A DNA stretch of 64,000 nt from assembly GCF_024714475.1 (NCBI RefSeq), contig NZ_JAMZMI010000008.1:1-64000 (forward strand), read 5' to 3'. Shown here piece by piece: positions 35,055 to 45,900 of the stretch. Below the pieces are notes generated by a model. The model did not search any database, was not told the DNA's origin, and saw only the letters and a list, made by a program, of their open reading frames with translations. Each line of letters starts with the position of its first letter. Position 1 is the stretch's first letter. The position numbers and the translations under genes were made by a program. This DNA comes from Marinoscillum sp. MHG1-6 (GTDB lineage: Bacteria; Bacteroidota; Bacteroidia; Cytophagales; Cyclobacteriaceae).

Positions 35055-35657
35055 ATGAAGAAAGGAATGTCTGTAGAAGAGTATATAGATACCAGTGGTC
35101 AATGGGCTGATTCATTAAATATGCTCAGAGCCGTCCTATTGAAAACTGATCTTCAGGAGGTAATTAAATGGGGAGCTCCTTGTTATACGCTGGATGGAAA
35201 AAACATTCTGGGAATAGTGGCATTCAAGGCTCATGTGGCCATATGGTTTCATCAGGGAGCTCTTCTAAGAGATGAACAGAAGAAACTAATCAATGCCCAG
35301 AAGGGAGTTACCAAAGCACAAAGACAGTGGCGGTTTGATTCTCTGGAAGAAGTGGAATCAGAACTAAGTATTATCAGTGAATATGTAGAGGAGGCAATGG
35401 CCAATCATAGGGCTGGCAAGCAGATAAGACCACAACGTGAAAAGGAATTGTTAATATCCGAAGAGTTGAGGCATACTCTGGATCTGGATCTGGAATTGAA
35501 AATTGCTTTTAAGGAATTTACAAAGTTTAAACAACGGGAATTTGTCGAATACATTGATACTGCCAGACGATTGGAAACCAAACAATCAAGATTGGAGAAA
35601 ATTATCCCAATGATCAAGGCGGGTATTGGTCTAAATGACAAATACCGAAAGTCTTAA
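35055..35657 (+). CDS. DUF1801/YdeI-family protein
   Basis: This 200-residue protein combines an N-terminal DUF1801 domain (about 1-115, with EVIKWGAPCYTLDGKNI and AHVAIWFHQGA) and a C-terminal YdeI/OmdA-like helical domain (about 130-195, with FKEFTKFKQREFVEYI and RLEKIIPMIKAG). The two are often fused in Bacteroidota; the biochemical role is unknown (family links to stress resistance are weak). The end overlaps the convergent DinB gene by 4 bp. Confidence 0.85.
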   Translation: MKKGMSVEEYIDTSGQWADSLNMLRAVLLKTDLQEVIKWGAPCYTLDGKNILGIVAFKAHVAIWFHQGALLRDEQKKLINAQKGVTKAQRQWRFDSLEEVESELSIISEYVEEAMANHRAGKQIRPQREKELLISEELRHTLDLDLELKIAFKEFTKFKQREFVEYIDTARRLETKQSRLEKIIPMIKAGIGLNDKYRKS

Positions 35658-36175
35658 GCTATCAGATTTAAATACCTCTCCTTTAATACGTTCAGGTGAT
35701 GAAGCTGATGACCAATAATTTGAAAGCCTAAAGCCAGTGGTGTCACCTTTATTTCAAAGCAGATGCCTTCTATTAACATCTGTTTTTCACTGAAAGAGTC
35801 GAATAAGAGTATAGTTGAATGTCGAACGACGTTAAACTCGTCCAGTAGCTCGTCCAGGTTTCGATTGTTGGCTGTGGTGTTTGCGGCGTAGCTGTTCTCA
35901 TTATAGCCCGGTAAGGTCACCTTTTCACCTCTTGCGATGGCCAGTGCCCTGTAGGACTGTATGCGCTCATTATCAATTACATGCTGAAGCATGTCCCTGG
36001 GTGTCCATTTCTCGGGTTGGTAGCGGTAATCCTGAACCTCAACAAGTTCGTCTTCAAGGTCCGAGAAGGCTTCCTGAGTTTCTGCAAGCCCTCTAAGAAG
36101 GCTTATTGACTCATCTACAAGTTTGATATACCGGTCAAAAAATTCCGGCATAAAGCTGAGATTACTTCTTTTCAT
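35654..36175 (-). CDS. DinB-family protein
   Basis: This 173-residue four-helix-bundle protein has candidate metal-binding histidines in DMLQHVIDNE and the C-terminal HQLHHLNVL, matching the DinB/YfiT-type triad. The W-TPRDMLQH motif is typical. Family members act as thiol transferases or hydrolases with a bound metal; the substrate here is unknown. It is convergent with and overlaps the DUF1801 gene. Confidence 0.88.
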   Translation of the reverse strand: MKRSNLSFMPEFFDRYIKLVDESISLLRGLAETQEAFSDLEDELVEVQDYRYQPEKWTPRDMLQHVIDNERIQSYRALAIARGEKVTLPGYNENSYAANTTANNRNLDELLDEFNVVRHSTILLFDSFSEKQMLIEGICFEIKVTPLALGFQIIGHQLHHLNVLKERYLNLIA

Positions 36176-36459
36176 CGTGCGGTGAGTAAGTTGAATATAT
36201 TCTTTCGTTTGTTGTCTTATTTAGTCCAATACGATCTTTGGTTACATTGGAAGTACAGTAGGCTTGATATTTAAATATAATTAACGCTATTGAATCCTGC
36301 TATGGCTTCATTTAAGATCGTTATGAATTATTAATGGTTTGTTTGTATTCATTGGTCTCTAGAACTCCATGCTCAGCAATGATGTTTTATACTTTCCCAA
36401 TGAAATTTCAGAATTGATCTGTTAATTCATGCGTAGTTATCAGTTGATACCTTTACAGT

Positions 36460-38703
36460 ATGTTGGTTAGACTCTTTTTGTGTATTCCTTTGTTTTGGAC
36501 ATTCTCCGGTTCTATGCTGGCACAGAGTCATTGGGAGTCAATAGTATTAGAGAGTGACAGTTGGAAATACTTACCTGCAACACAAGAACCACCTTCAGAT
36601 TGGCATACACTTGGGTTTGTAGATGATGCCTGGCAAACGGCCCAGGGCGGTTTTGGCTATGGAGATAGTGATGATCAGACAATTGTGGAAGGTGCGAGTT
36701 CAATCTATCTGAGAAAGAAAGTAACTCTGGTTGATGCTTCTATTATTCAGGAGCTGCTTTTGGACATTGATTATGATGATGGATTCGTTTGTTACATAAA
36801 CGGGATTGAGGTTGCCCGGTCCGGAAATGTTTATGGTTATCCTCCAAGCTTTAATGCATCACTCAGCTATGATCATGAAGCATTGCTGTATCGTGGGCTA
36901 GCGCCGGAAAGATTTGAATTGAATCCCGGAATATTAGTTAGTGGCGAAAATATCATATCCGTACAAGTGATCAATATTTCTCCGACCTCCACTGATATGT
37001 CGGCAAGGATGTTTTTGCAAGCTAAAATTTCAGGTGAGACGATTATTTATAATCCCACACCATACTGGTTTGAGGAGCCGGTATCATTTGAGGAAAGTAA
37101 CCTTCCCATTTTCCTAATTGATACGGAAGGGCAAACTATTGTCGATGAGCCTAAAATCAATGCCCGGATGAAGGTGATTAATAATGCTTCTGGGGTTAAT
37201 AGCATTTACGATACTAATTATGAGTACAACGCACATATAGGCATTGAGATAAGAGGTTTTTCTTCACAATGGTTCGAAAAGAAAGGTTACACGGTTGAGA
37301 CCAGGTATTTTGATGGGACTAACAATAATGTGGCATTACTTGGTTTGCCGTCTGAAAATGACTGGGTTTTCCATGGCCCTTATTCTGATAAGAGTCTGAT
37401 CAGAAATGTTTTAGCCTATCATCTTGGTAATTCCACAGGCAGATGGTCTCCAAGAACTCGTTTTTTTGAATTATTTATTAATGGTGAGTATAGAGGAGTT
37501 TACATTCTTACCGAAAGAATTAAACGTGACGTAAACAGAGTAGACATTGCGACGGTCACATCAAATGATATCAGTGGAGATGAGTTGACCGGTGGATATA
37601 TCTTGAAGATAGGTCGGCCAGATGATGAAGGTACTTGGATTTCACCCTACATTGGACGAACAGGCAGTAGATGGGTTCCGATAAGTTATGTTGATCCGGG
37701 ATATGATGAATTACTACCCGTTCAGGCGGAGTATATTAAACAATACATTACAACATTCGAAAGCGCGCTTCATGGTAATGATTTTAAGGATTCCGAAAAA
37801 GGTTACAGAGCCTATGTAGATGTTCAGTCCTTTTTAGATTATTACCTGATCAATGAACTTTCGCGAAATCTGGATGCCTATCGGGTGAGTACTTATTTCT
37901 ATAAGCAGAAGGATAGCGATGGCGGAAAAATTGTGATGGGTCCCTTTTGGGATTATAATCTAGCTTTTGGGAATGGTAATTTTTTCAGTGCTGACCAGAC
38001 AGCAGGTTGGGTAGCAGATGGTCTGGGTGCCGGTGATGATTATGAAATTCCGTTTTGGTGGGACAAATTAAGGTCTGACCCTTATTTTAATTCTGAGCTT
38101 AGGTGGCGCTGGAATGAACTGCGTGAGGCTTCTTTGAGTTTGTCCAGCATACATTCCTTTATCGATTCTTGTGCCAATGTGGTGTCAGAGGCAAAGACCA
38201 GGAATTTTTATAAGTTCCCGATTTTGGGTTCATATGTCTGGCCAAATGCATATGTTGGAAATACCTACCAAGACGAAATTAATTATTTGAAAAACTGGAT
38301 CAATGCTCGCCTTTCCTGGATGGATTCACAAATAAATACCATTCCACTACTCCCAAGAGATAGCACGATTATGCCCGGATATTCAGAACAGCCTCAAGAA
38401 CCCTTGTCCTCTCCTGAGCCTGTTTTAGCAAAGTTGGCCGGCACTGAACACCTCGTATTCCCAAACCCTTTTTCAGATGTATTTACATTGGAGTTTTATT
38501 CCAGGAATCAGACAAATGGTAAACTTTATATCAGCAATCTGGCAGGGCAGATCATTTACGTGAAAAATGTAGATACTCGCCCTGGTGTAAATGAATTGAT
38601 AATAGATGGGACATCCTTTGTCAGTCATGCTGGGGTCTATTACTACAATTTGCAACTGGATGGAGAGGACCCACTTTCCGGAAAAATTATTAGGAAGAGG
38701 TAG
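36460..38703 (+). CDS. CotH-kinase-family protein with T9SS sorting domain
   Basis: This 747-residue protein has a signal peptide (1-22), a jelly-roll-like N-terminal module (about 30-190, WHTLGFVDDAWQTAQGGFGYGD), a CotH domain (about 205-600, IEIRGFSSQWFEKKGY, FHGPYSDKSLIRN, RFFELFINGEYRGVYILTERIK, WDYNLAFGN), and a C-terminal type IX secretion sorting domain (about 665-747, VFPNPF opening, GVYYY near the end, final KIIRKR). CotH proteins are atypical protein kinases. The CTD indicates export by the T9SS and anchoring to the cell surface. It is a single gene with a 280-bp AT-rich upstream region. Confidence 0.92.
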   Translation: MLVRLFLCIPLFWTFSGSMLAQSHWESIVLESDSWKYLPATQEPPSDWHTLGFVDDAWQTAQGGFGYGDSDDQTIVEGASSIYLRKKVTLVDASIIQELLLDIDYDDGFVCYINGIEVARSGNVYGYPPSFNASLSYDHEALLYRGLAPERFELNPGILVSGENIISVQVINISPTSTDMSARMFLQAKISGETIIYNPTPYWFEEPVSFEESNLPIFLIDTEGQTIVDEPKINARMKVINNASGVNSIYDTNYEYNAHIGIEIRGFSSQWFEKKGYTVETRYFDGTNNNVALLGLPSENDWVFHGPYSDKSLIRNVLAYHLGNSTGRWSPRTRFFELFINGEYRGVYILTERIKRDVNRVDIATVTSNDISGDELTGGYILKIGRPDDEGTWISPYIGRTGSRWVPISYVDPGYDELLPVQAEYIKQYITTFESALHGNDFKDSEKGYRAYVDVQSFLDYYLINELSRNLDAYRVSTYFYKQKDSDGGKIVMGPFWDYNLAFGNGNFFSADQTAGWVADGLGAGDDYEIPFWWDKLRSDPYFNSELRWRWNELREASLSLSSIHSFIDSCANVVSEAKTRNFYKFPILGSYVWPNAYVGNTYQDEINYLKNWINARLSWMDSQINTIPLLPRDSTIMPGYSEQPQEPLSSPEPVLAKLAGTEHLVFPNPFSDVFTLEFYSRNQTNGKLYISNLAGQIIYVKNVDTRPGVNELIIDGTSFVSHAGVYYYNLQLDGEDPLSGKIIRKR

Positions 38704-38817
38704 CTTACTGTCAAATCCTATCAATCCATTATTCAGTTAAATTTGAAGTTTATTAAGTGTCTTTTGGAGGTGCTTGATGCTTTATTCTATCGCTGAAAAT
38801 CAGTAATTTCAGTAGAT

Positions 38818-39954
38818 ATGGATGATCTGAATCAAATATTTGGTTTTTCCAAAGTCGAATACCTGATTACTTTTCAGTCGATCATATTTGGTTTTGTTGC
38901 ATCGCTTTTTTTAGATGGATGGGGACAGGTAACTCGCTTTCGCCAGCACATTAAACAGGACTCAATCTATGCCCTCTTTTCGTTGGTAATTTTCCTGTTC
39001 ATGTTAATCCATTGGTGGAACTTATTTGGAAGGGCTCCTAAGATGTCCGAAAGTATCATTGAATATCTGAGCGTCATACCCTACACCGCCATGTTCTACT
39101 TCATTGCCACATTGCTGTTCTCTCCACTGAAAAAGGAAATACATGCGGGCGAAAAAGTTGATTTGAGAACCATATACTTTCAGCAGAAGAATAAAAACTA
39201 TATCATAATACTGCTTTTTTTCTTTTATGATATGTTGTTTACCATTCACAATGAAACATTGATTTTCCGAATTGGAGGTATCGCCATTTGTATTGTAGCG
39301 CTCATGACAACCAGGGATATAGTTCATCTTCATTTGCAATTTGGATCGCTGAGCCTGATAGGATTATACATTTGGAGCGAGTTCATGGGCTTTTTTCCTG
39401 AATCTGCTGCTGATGGTGATTATTCCAAAACAGAACACCTGATCATTTTTATTTCGGTTATTTATGGATTCATTATTACAATTTTTCTCGAAGGGTGGGC
39501 AGGAATGTTTAGAATGAAAGAGCACGCTTTCTCCTGGACACAGTTTTTATGGTCCCTGTTTTCCTTTATTTTCCTGATAGATATTTGGTGGGGTTCATGG
39601 AGTAGAAATGAGCTGATTACGAATAGCTTGCTTCATTTTTTAGTGTTTCTAATCGTCCCATTTCTAATCTATCTCATTTGCGTATTACTGTTTCCTAAAC
39701 CCGGTGTTGTGAGCTACTCCAATCATTTTTTCTCTAATAAAACGTTGATTTTCTCACTTTTCGCCAGTCTGCTAATCGTTCAAATTGGCTTATCGTATTT
39801 TTTTGAGGAACATGATAAAGGAGAGAATTTATTTAGGATCGCGGGGATACCACTTGCTGTGGCTTCGGCCAAAATCAAGGATACCGCTTTTCATAAAGTT
39901 CTTATTTCTGTAGCATTCTCATTATTGATCTTTCATATGATATATGATAAATAA
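38818..39954 (+). CDS. Internally duplicated multi-pass membrane protein
   Basis: This 378-residue protein has about twelve hydrophobic helices in two homologous halves. Residues from Glu14 (EYLITFQSIIFGF, then FLDGW) align with residues from Glu206 (EHLIIFISVIYGF, then FLEGW), followed in each half by a WSLFSF/ALFSLVIF-type helix and a WW motif, then a helix with a P-F-L/LLF ending. It looks like an old duplication of a six-helix unit. No known transporter signature is recognised; function unknown. The start follows a short intergenic gap. Confidence 0.75.
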   Translation: MDDLNQIFGFSKVEYLITFQSIIFGFVASLFLDGWGQVTRFRQHIKQDSIYALFSLVIFLFMLIHWWNLFGRAPKMSESIIEYLSVIPYTAMFYFIATLLFSPLKKEIHAGEKVDLRTIYFQQKNKNYIIILLFFFYDMLFTIHNETLIFRIGGIAICIVALMTTRDIVHLHLQFGSLSLIGLYIWSEFMGFFPESAADGDYSKTEHLIIFISVIYGFIITIFLEGWAGMFRMKEHAFSWTQFLWSLFSFIFLIDIWWGSWSRNELITNSLLHFLVFLIVPFLIYLICVLLFPKPGVVSYSNHFFSNKTLIFSLFASLLIVQIGLSYFFEEHDKGENLFRIAGIPLAVASAKIKDTAFHKVLISVAFSLLIFHMIYDK

Positions 39955-40061
39955 ATCCGCATTTGTTTGGTGGTTAACCGGTTCGATGTGCTTCATAGGT
40001 CAATAACGATATTAAGGCATATCGGAACGAAGTGTTAGCTTCGCAGAATTGAATAGTTGCT

Positions 40062-40541
40062 ATGAAGAACAATGACATCCTTCGCCGTATCCGTTTCACC
40101 TTCGATTTTGGAGATTCCAAAATGAAGGAGCTGTTTTCGTTGGGAGGGTTAGAAACGGATCGAACAGCCATAAGCGACTGGCTGAAATCCGAGGAGGATT
40201 CTGCTCATAAAACGTTGGTGGATAAAGATCTTGCTGCTTTTCTAAATGGCCTGATCGTAAAGAATCGTGGAAAAAGAGAAGGGGAAGACCCGAAACCTGA
40301 AAAAAGCCTGAACAACAATATTATTCTTCGCAAGATCAGGATTGCCCTGAACATGAAAGATCAGGATATGCTGGAGATCTTCGATATCGCTCGTTTTCAA
40401 ATAAGCAAACACGAATTAAGCGCCATCTTTCGTAAGCCGGGGCAAAGCCAATATCGTGAGTGTAAAGACCAGTTTTTGAGAAACTTCCTAATGGGTCTTC
40501 AAATCAAGCACAGAGGCCAGATTGATGAGGCAGAAGGGTAA
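40062..40541 (+). CDS. DUF1456-family protein (YehS-like)
   Basis: This 159-residue protein is made of two repeats of about 70 residues, each starting with NN-ILR-IR and containing a helix with the LF/IF motif (residues 3-60 and 83-150). This is the DUF1456 arrangement found in E. coli YehS. Cytoplasmic; function unknown. It lies 77 bp upstream of the DEAD-box helicase gene on the same strand. Confidence 0.88.
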   Translation: MKNNDILRRIRFTFDFGDSKMKELFSLGGLETDRTAISDWLKSEEDSAHKTLVDKDLAAFLNGLIVKNRGKREGEDPKPEKSLNNNIILRKIRIALNMKDQDMLEIFDIARFQISKHELSAIFRKPGQSQYRECKDQFLRNFLMGLQIKHRGQIDEAEG

Positions 40542-40618
40542 GAATCCACATTAAATCTTTCGATTTCAGGACAAACCAAACATAACCGATCTACTTTTGC
40601 GGCTGATCAGTATTTGTT

Positions 40619-41968
40619 ATGGCCACTTTTGACGACCTCAAGTTATCTAAACCACTTACCAATGCCATTGAGGATTTGGGCTTTACCAGTCCAACCCCAA
40701 TCCAGGAGCAGGCCTTTCCTGTGATACTTTCAGGTAAAGATGTGGTCGGTATCGCCCAGACGGGTACAGGTAAAACATTCGCCTATTTGCTGCCAATTAT
40801 TAAGGAGCTTAAGTTTTCCAATCAGGTCAATCCAAGAGTTTTGATACTGGTGCCCACCAGGGAGTTGGTACTGCAGGTGGTGGAAGAAACAGAAAAACTC
40901 TTTGCGTACATGAACCATCGGGTAATGGGCGTGTACGGTGGAGGAAATATCAATACCCAGAAAATTGCTGTAGCTGAAGGAATGGACATTCTCGTGGCTA
41001 CTCCGGGTAGGCTGTATGACCTGGTCCTGGCGAAGGCCATTATGCTGCGTGATGTGAAAAAGCTGGTGATCGATGAAGTAGATGTAATGCTGGATCTCGG
41101 CTTTCGTTTTCAGCTGACCAATATCATTGAGTTGCTACCTCACAAAAGACAAAACATCATGTTCTCTGCGACGATGACAGAGGATGTGGATGCTATGATT
41201 GATGACTTCTTCGTAGCACCGGAGCGGATTTCCATAGCGGTTTCAGGAACACCATTGGAGAATATAGAGCAGACCAGCTATCCTGTAAAGAATTTTTATA
41301 CCAAGGTGAACCTGCTGATTCACTTGCTTAGGGATAAGAAGACCTTTGAGAAGGTGCTGGTCTTTGTGTCCAGTAAAAAAAATGCAGATAAGCTCTTTGA
41401 GGAGCTAGAGCCATTCTTCAGTTCAGAGAGCTGTATTATTCACTCAAACAAAAGCCAAAATTACCGGGAGCGCTCCATCACCCAGTTTGAGGATGGCCGA
41501 AACCGCATTCTTGTGGCAACAGATGTGATCGCCCGAGGCATGGATCTGACAAAGGTGAGTCATGTGGTCAATATGGACGTGCCGAATTACCCTGAGAACT
41601 ACATGCATAGAATTGGCCGAACGGGTCGTGCCGAGGAGCTGGGTCACTCAATCCTTTTCTATACCGAGAAGGAGGAAAGTTTGAAGCTGGACATCGAGGT
41701 GCTGATGAACCAGGAGATACGGGTGCAGGAGTTTCCTCAGGAAGTGGAGATTGACTCAAGGCTGTTACCAGAGGAGCGACCAAAGAAAAAAGATAAAGAG
41801 CTCAGCAGCGGCAAGAATCTCAAGAAGGATGCCGAGGCAGGAGAAGCCTTTCATGAGAAGAAGCTTAAAAACACGAAGGTCAACCTTGGTGGTTCCTACA
41901 AGCGTAAGGTGAAGAAGCACAAAAAGCCGAAAACACGAGGAAACAAAAAGCAGAACCGGAGGAGGTAA
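40619..41968 (+). CDS. DEAD-box ATP-dependent RNA helicase
   Basis: This 449-residue protein has a Q-motif (TSPTPIQ, residues 23-29), motif I AQTGTGKT (46-53), motif Ia PTREL, motif II as DEVD (152-155) instead of DEAD, motif III SAT, motif IV VFVSS, motif V ATDVIARGMD and motif VI HRIGRTGRA, then a Lys-rich tail of about 60 residues. It unwinds RNA in ribosome assembly or mRNA decay in the cytoplasm. DEVD at motif II is an accepted variant. The basic tail is typical of RhlE-type helicases in Bacteroidota. Confidence 0.93.
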   Translation: MATFDDLKLSKPLTNAIEDLGFTSPTPIQEQAFPVILSGKDVVGIAQTGTGKTFAYLLPIIKELKFSNQVNPRVLILVPTRELVLQVVEETEKLFAYMNHRVMGVYGGGNINTQKIAVAEGMDILVATPGRLYDLVLAKAIMLRDVKKLVIDEVDVMLDLGFRFQLTNIIELLPHKRQNIMFSATMTEDVDAMIDDFFVAPERISIAVSGTPLENIEQTSYPVKNFYTKVNLLIHLLRDKKTFEKVLVFVSSKKNADKLFEELEPFFSSESCIIHSNKSQNYRERSITQFEDGRNRILVATDVIARGMDLTKVSHVVNMDVPNYPENYMHRIGRTGRAEELGHSILFYTEKEESLKLDIEVLMNQEIRVQEFPQEVEIDSRLLPEERPKKKDKELSSGKNLKKDAEAGEAFHEKKLKNTKVNLGGSYKRKVKKHKKPKTRGNKKQNRRR

Positions 41969-41994
41969 ATGCCCCTTGCATATGGGGGTTCTAT

Positions 41995-42200
41995 TCTTCC
42001 ATTATTAGAGTTATCTCAAGCAATCAGTCTGCCATGTAGGTCTTTGAACACCGCCAGCATTGGGGAAAGGAATTCAATAAGTTGATGAGGTTTTGTTTAG
42101 TGATAGCCTCAAATCCCCCTTGAGGAAAGGGGTGGCTGAAAGCCGGGGGATCATTTTAGTTTATCATGCATGTTGGTGAACAACACCAAAATAGGTGGAG
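41995..42200. repeat. Copy A of a dispersed non-coding repeat
   Basis: The block 41995-42060 aligns with 47111-47175, sharing GAGTT, CAATCAGT and CATGTA. The nested palindrome at 42110-42152 (CAAATCCCCC, AGGAAAGGGG, GGCTGAAAGCC, GGGGGAT) recurs at 47188-47232. The gap 41969-42321 otherwise holds no gene. The palindromic module is of the kind scattered in many Bacteroidota genomes. Confidence 0.65.
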
Positions 42201-42321
42201 AGGAGGTAAGGTCTTAACATCGGTTGCCCCTGATTTTTCTGGAACAATTCCGTAATTAGATGCATTTTCAATCTAAATGCAACGTTTACGTATGTAGTAC
42301 TATAATGTTAAAGAATCGGTA

Positions 42322-42621
42322 ATGGAATTAGAAGATGTTATAGGTGGTCAGGTGGCAAGTAAATTCCTGGAGGACTTTTTGGATGCTTATCCCGAAAGCT
42401 TTCATCCTTATGATATCGAAAGGTGTGACAAATTCATTGTGGCTCTATTTCGATATAGGCCGAATATAGATTTATATAATTTGGAAATACTTCTTAAGGA
42501 GCGTTTTTGGGAGGAACAAAACATTGAATGGTTTATAGCCAGAATTAAGGTGGGTTTAAACATATTGAAAGTAAATAGAAATTTCAGGAAGACAGCTGCT
42601 CTCAATAAACTCGACCAATAA
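42322..42621 (+). CDS. Hypothetical protein, 99 residues
   Basis: This is a small acidic-to-basic protein rich in aromatic residues (FHPYDIERCDKFI and RFWEEQNIEWFIARIK segments). It looks helical and soluble, with no signal peptide, and I do not recognise the family. It lies between a repeat element and a sensor kinase gene, with 367 bp to the latter, and could be a lineage-specific orphan. Confidence 0.55.
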   Translation: MELEDVIGGQVASKFLEDFLDAYPESFHPYDIERCDKFIVALFRYRPNIDLYNLEILLKERFWEEQNIEWFIARIKVGLNILKVNRNFRKTAALNKLDQ

Positions 42622-42988
42622 GTTGTCTCAAAACTTAGCAATAAGTCCTCATTCGTTTTTTTTGTCACTCTGACAAAGGAATAGTCTTCTATCGATATCT
42701 AATAGAATCATTAAAATGTAGAAAGAGCTCTCCTTGTGTCGAGGTGATAAATCCGGCCATTGTTGGATTGTAGCTTAAAACAAGGCGAGATAAGAAGTTG
42801 AATGGGAGAAAGTAGATATTTTTCTCATATTCCTCAACCGCTATCGCTTACAAGCCTGATAATTTGTTAGGTATATTATGTATCATTTGTCAGTTTTGTC
42901 TATTTCTATAGTTATAAACAATTAGTTTATTCATAATTTTTAGTTGAATTGGAGTCTTCTTTTTAAGGGATTTTTATACCGGATAACA
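42622..42988. other. AT-rich intergenic region before the second Reg_prop kinase
   Basis: I see no gene. The final 100 bp are very AT-rich and probably hold the promoter of the kinase gene, but no clear TTTG/TAnnTTTG pair stands out. Confidence 0.4.
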
Positions 42989-45900
42989 ATGACTAAAGAA
43001 ATTTTCAATTATTTATTAATCGCAGCAGTCCTTTCTTGTGGAGTCCAAAAGTCATTATTTGCCCAGGAAAAGTATCTTTCTTTCAACTATCTAACCGCTG
43101 ATGACGGACTTTCGGATAATTATATATCATTCATTTATCGTGATAGCAAAGACTACGTTTGGATTGGCACAGCGGACCAGGGGGTAAACAAATTCAATGG
43201 TTACCAAACGAAGGTTTATCAACCTGAGTACAACAAACCCGGAACGCTTAGCGGTGGCAGTGTTTCCTGCGTTTTTGAAGATAAAAATAATAATGTTTGG
43301 ATCGGTACATTCAACGGGTTAAATCTCTATGTTCCCGAAAAGGATTCCTTTTTAGTTTATCAAAACATTCCTGGTGACAGTACGAGCATAGCTGGGAACT
43401 GGGTTTACGATATTTTGGAAGATAAGGAAGGAAATCTTTGGATAGTACTAGGTGCAGGAGGGGGATTATGTAAATGGATTCCCGAGGAGCAAAAATTTGA
43501 ACAATATTCTATACCGGATGGAGTGATTCCAAATTATCCAAATCGTAACAGTTTGGTTTCCGCTGGAAGAGACTCAAAAGGGGTGTTTTGGGTATTAAAC
43601 TTTGGTCGAGGTATCTATTCATTTGACCCAAGGACAAAAGAATATAAGTATTATAATGATTCGACGGACGGTCTTAGTAATCATGGCTGGAAAACGCTAC
43701 TAGTGGATGAGAAAGATAAAATTTGGGTGGTATCGTTTGAAGATGGCTTTTACTCGTTTGACACTTCAAATAAGAAATTTAAGCATTATGGAAAGTTGAT
43801 CGGCCTTGACGGAAGTCAATCTAAAGTGCTAACTGGATTAATCCAGATAGATGCTGATCACATCTTGATTGGAGCTGATCAGGGAGGTATCAGTAGCTTT
43901 AACAAGCAAAATGAGACTTTTGAAAATTTTCTATGTCAGGATTGCAATGTTCAGGGCTTGAATAGCCTGGGTGTTCGATATATTTACATTGACAGGGAAA
44001 ATATTCTTTGGGTGGGAACAACCAGAGGAGGAATAAATTACAGCAATCCAAAGCAAAACAAGTTTAGAACCGTCAATCATATCTCGAATCTTGCATTTGA
44101 TAAGCTTCGAAATATTATTTCCTGGTTGTATGAAGATTCAGAGGGACGGGTTTGGGTTGGTACAGATGGTGGCGGAGTGGATATTTATGATCCAGAAACT
44201 GGAAAATTTGATAATTTGCATCATGATCCGAATGATCCGAATAGTTTAAGCGGAAATGTTATTCGCTGTATAGCAGAGGATAAAGATCATAACTTTTGGA
44301 TTGGTACATGGGATGCTGGGCTCAACAGATATAATCCTAAGACTATGAAGTTTGATAGGTATTATCCGGGACCGAATGCCTCAGACATTTCGTCAAATGC
44401 AATTTGGAATTTCACCATAGATCACAATAATTTGATGTGGATGACTTCATTTTTTGGCGGAATCGATTTATTTGATACTGAAAGGGGAGTTATCAAACGG
44501 TTTAGGTCTGATACCAATATTCCAGGTTCACTAAGCCACAATTTGGTTTGGCTTATTAAGGAGGATAATGACCATAATATTTGGGTTTCTACAAGCAATG
44601 GGGTTAATCTGTATAATCCGAACACAGAGAAATTTCGGGTTTATCATTTTCCTGATGATGATATTCGGGCCTTTTATAGAGGTCGTGATGGCTCGCTTTG
44701 GGCTGGTAGTGTCAGCAGGGGACTCTATGAATTTGACATGGACGGTACCATTCTTAATAACTATGACGTAAGCAATGGTTTAGCCGATAACACCATACAT
44801 GCCATTCTTGAAGACAATTCTGGAAGTTTATGGGTATCCACCAATAACGGACTCAGCCAGTTGGATCCGAAAACGCAGGAGATAAATAATTATTACAAGC
44901 AGGATGGCCTGCAGGGAAACTTGTTTTATGAGCTTTCAGCTGAAAAGTCCCGAAGCGGGGAATTTTTTTTTGGTGGGTACAATGGTTTCAATTCTTTCCT
45001 TCCAGATAGTTTAAGAGCTAATGATTTTATTCCCCCTATATATTTTACAGATTTTAAAGTTTTTAACAAGTCAGTAGTTCCAGGTTCTTCAGATTTGATC
45101 CTTAATGAACACATAAGCGTTGCCAAATCGGTGAGATTAACCTCAAAACATACAGTTTTTTCAATAGAGTTTGCAGGAATCAATTATACCAATCCTCAGA
45201 ACAACGATTATGCTTATATCCTGGAAAACTTTGAAAAGGAATGGAATTATGTAGATAATAAAATGAATGCAACTTACACTAACCTTGATCCGGGGGAATA
45301 TGTATTTAAGGTGAAAGTTTCTAATAATGATGGAGTTTGGAATGATCAACCAGCAACCCTAAAGATTATCGTTGAGCCAGCCTTTTGGCAGACTGGTATT
45401 TTCAGGGTAGGAGTAATCTTTATCTTTTTTGCAGGAATGGTGGGCTATTACTATGTTCGGTTTGAGCGTATAAAAAGGCAGAGAAAAATGCTGAAAACCC
45501 TGGTGCAGGAAAGAACCCTTGAACTGGAGGAGCGGAAAAAAGAAATTGAGGGGCAGGCTGAAAAACTTCAGATACAAAATAAAAAACTTCAGGAACAAAA
45601 AGATAAACTACAGCAAACCCAGCTGCAATTAGTTCAGTCAGAAAAGATGGCTTCCCTTGGTATTCTTACTGCTGGTGTAGCTCATGAAATAAACAATCCT
45701 CTCAATTTTATACAAACAGGGTTGTATTCCATTGAAACGATTCTGGCTGATGAGAAGATAAGTTCATATACGCTCAATAGGGTATTAGATCATATTAAAT
45801 TGGGAGTTAACAGGGCATCTGCTATTGTTAAGAGTTTAAATACCTTTAGTAGGAAAGATTCGCAGGAATTTCGGAAATGTGATATTCATAATGTCATTAG

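Noticed and set aside
40769-40790. Motif II variant DEVD in the helicase taken as a sign of inactivation
   Set aside because: DExD variants are accepted in this superfamily and all other motifs are intact.
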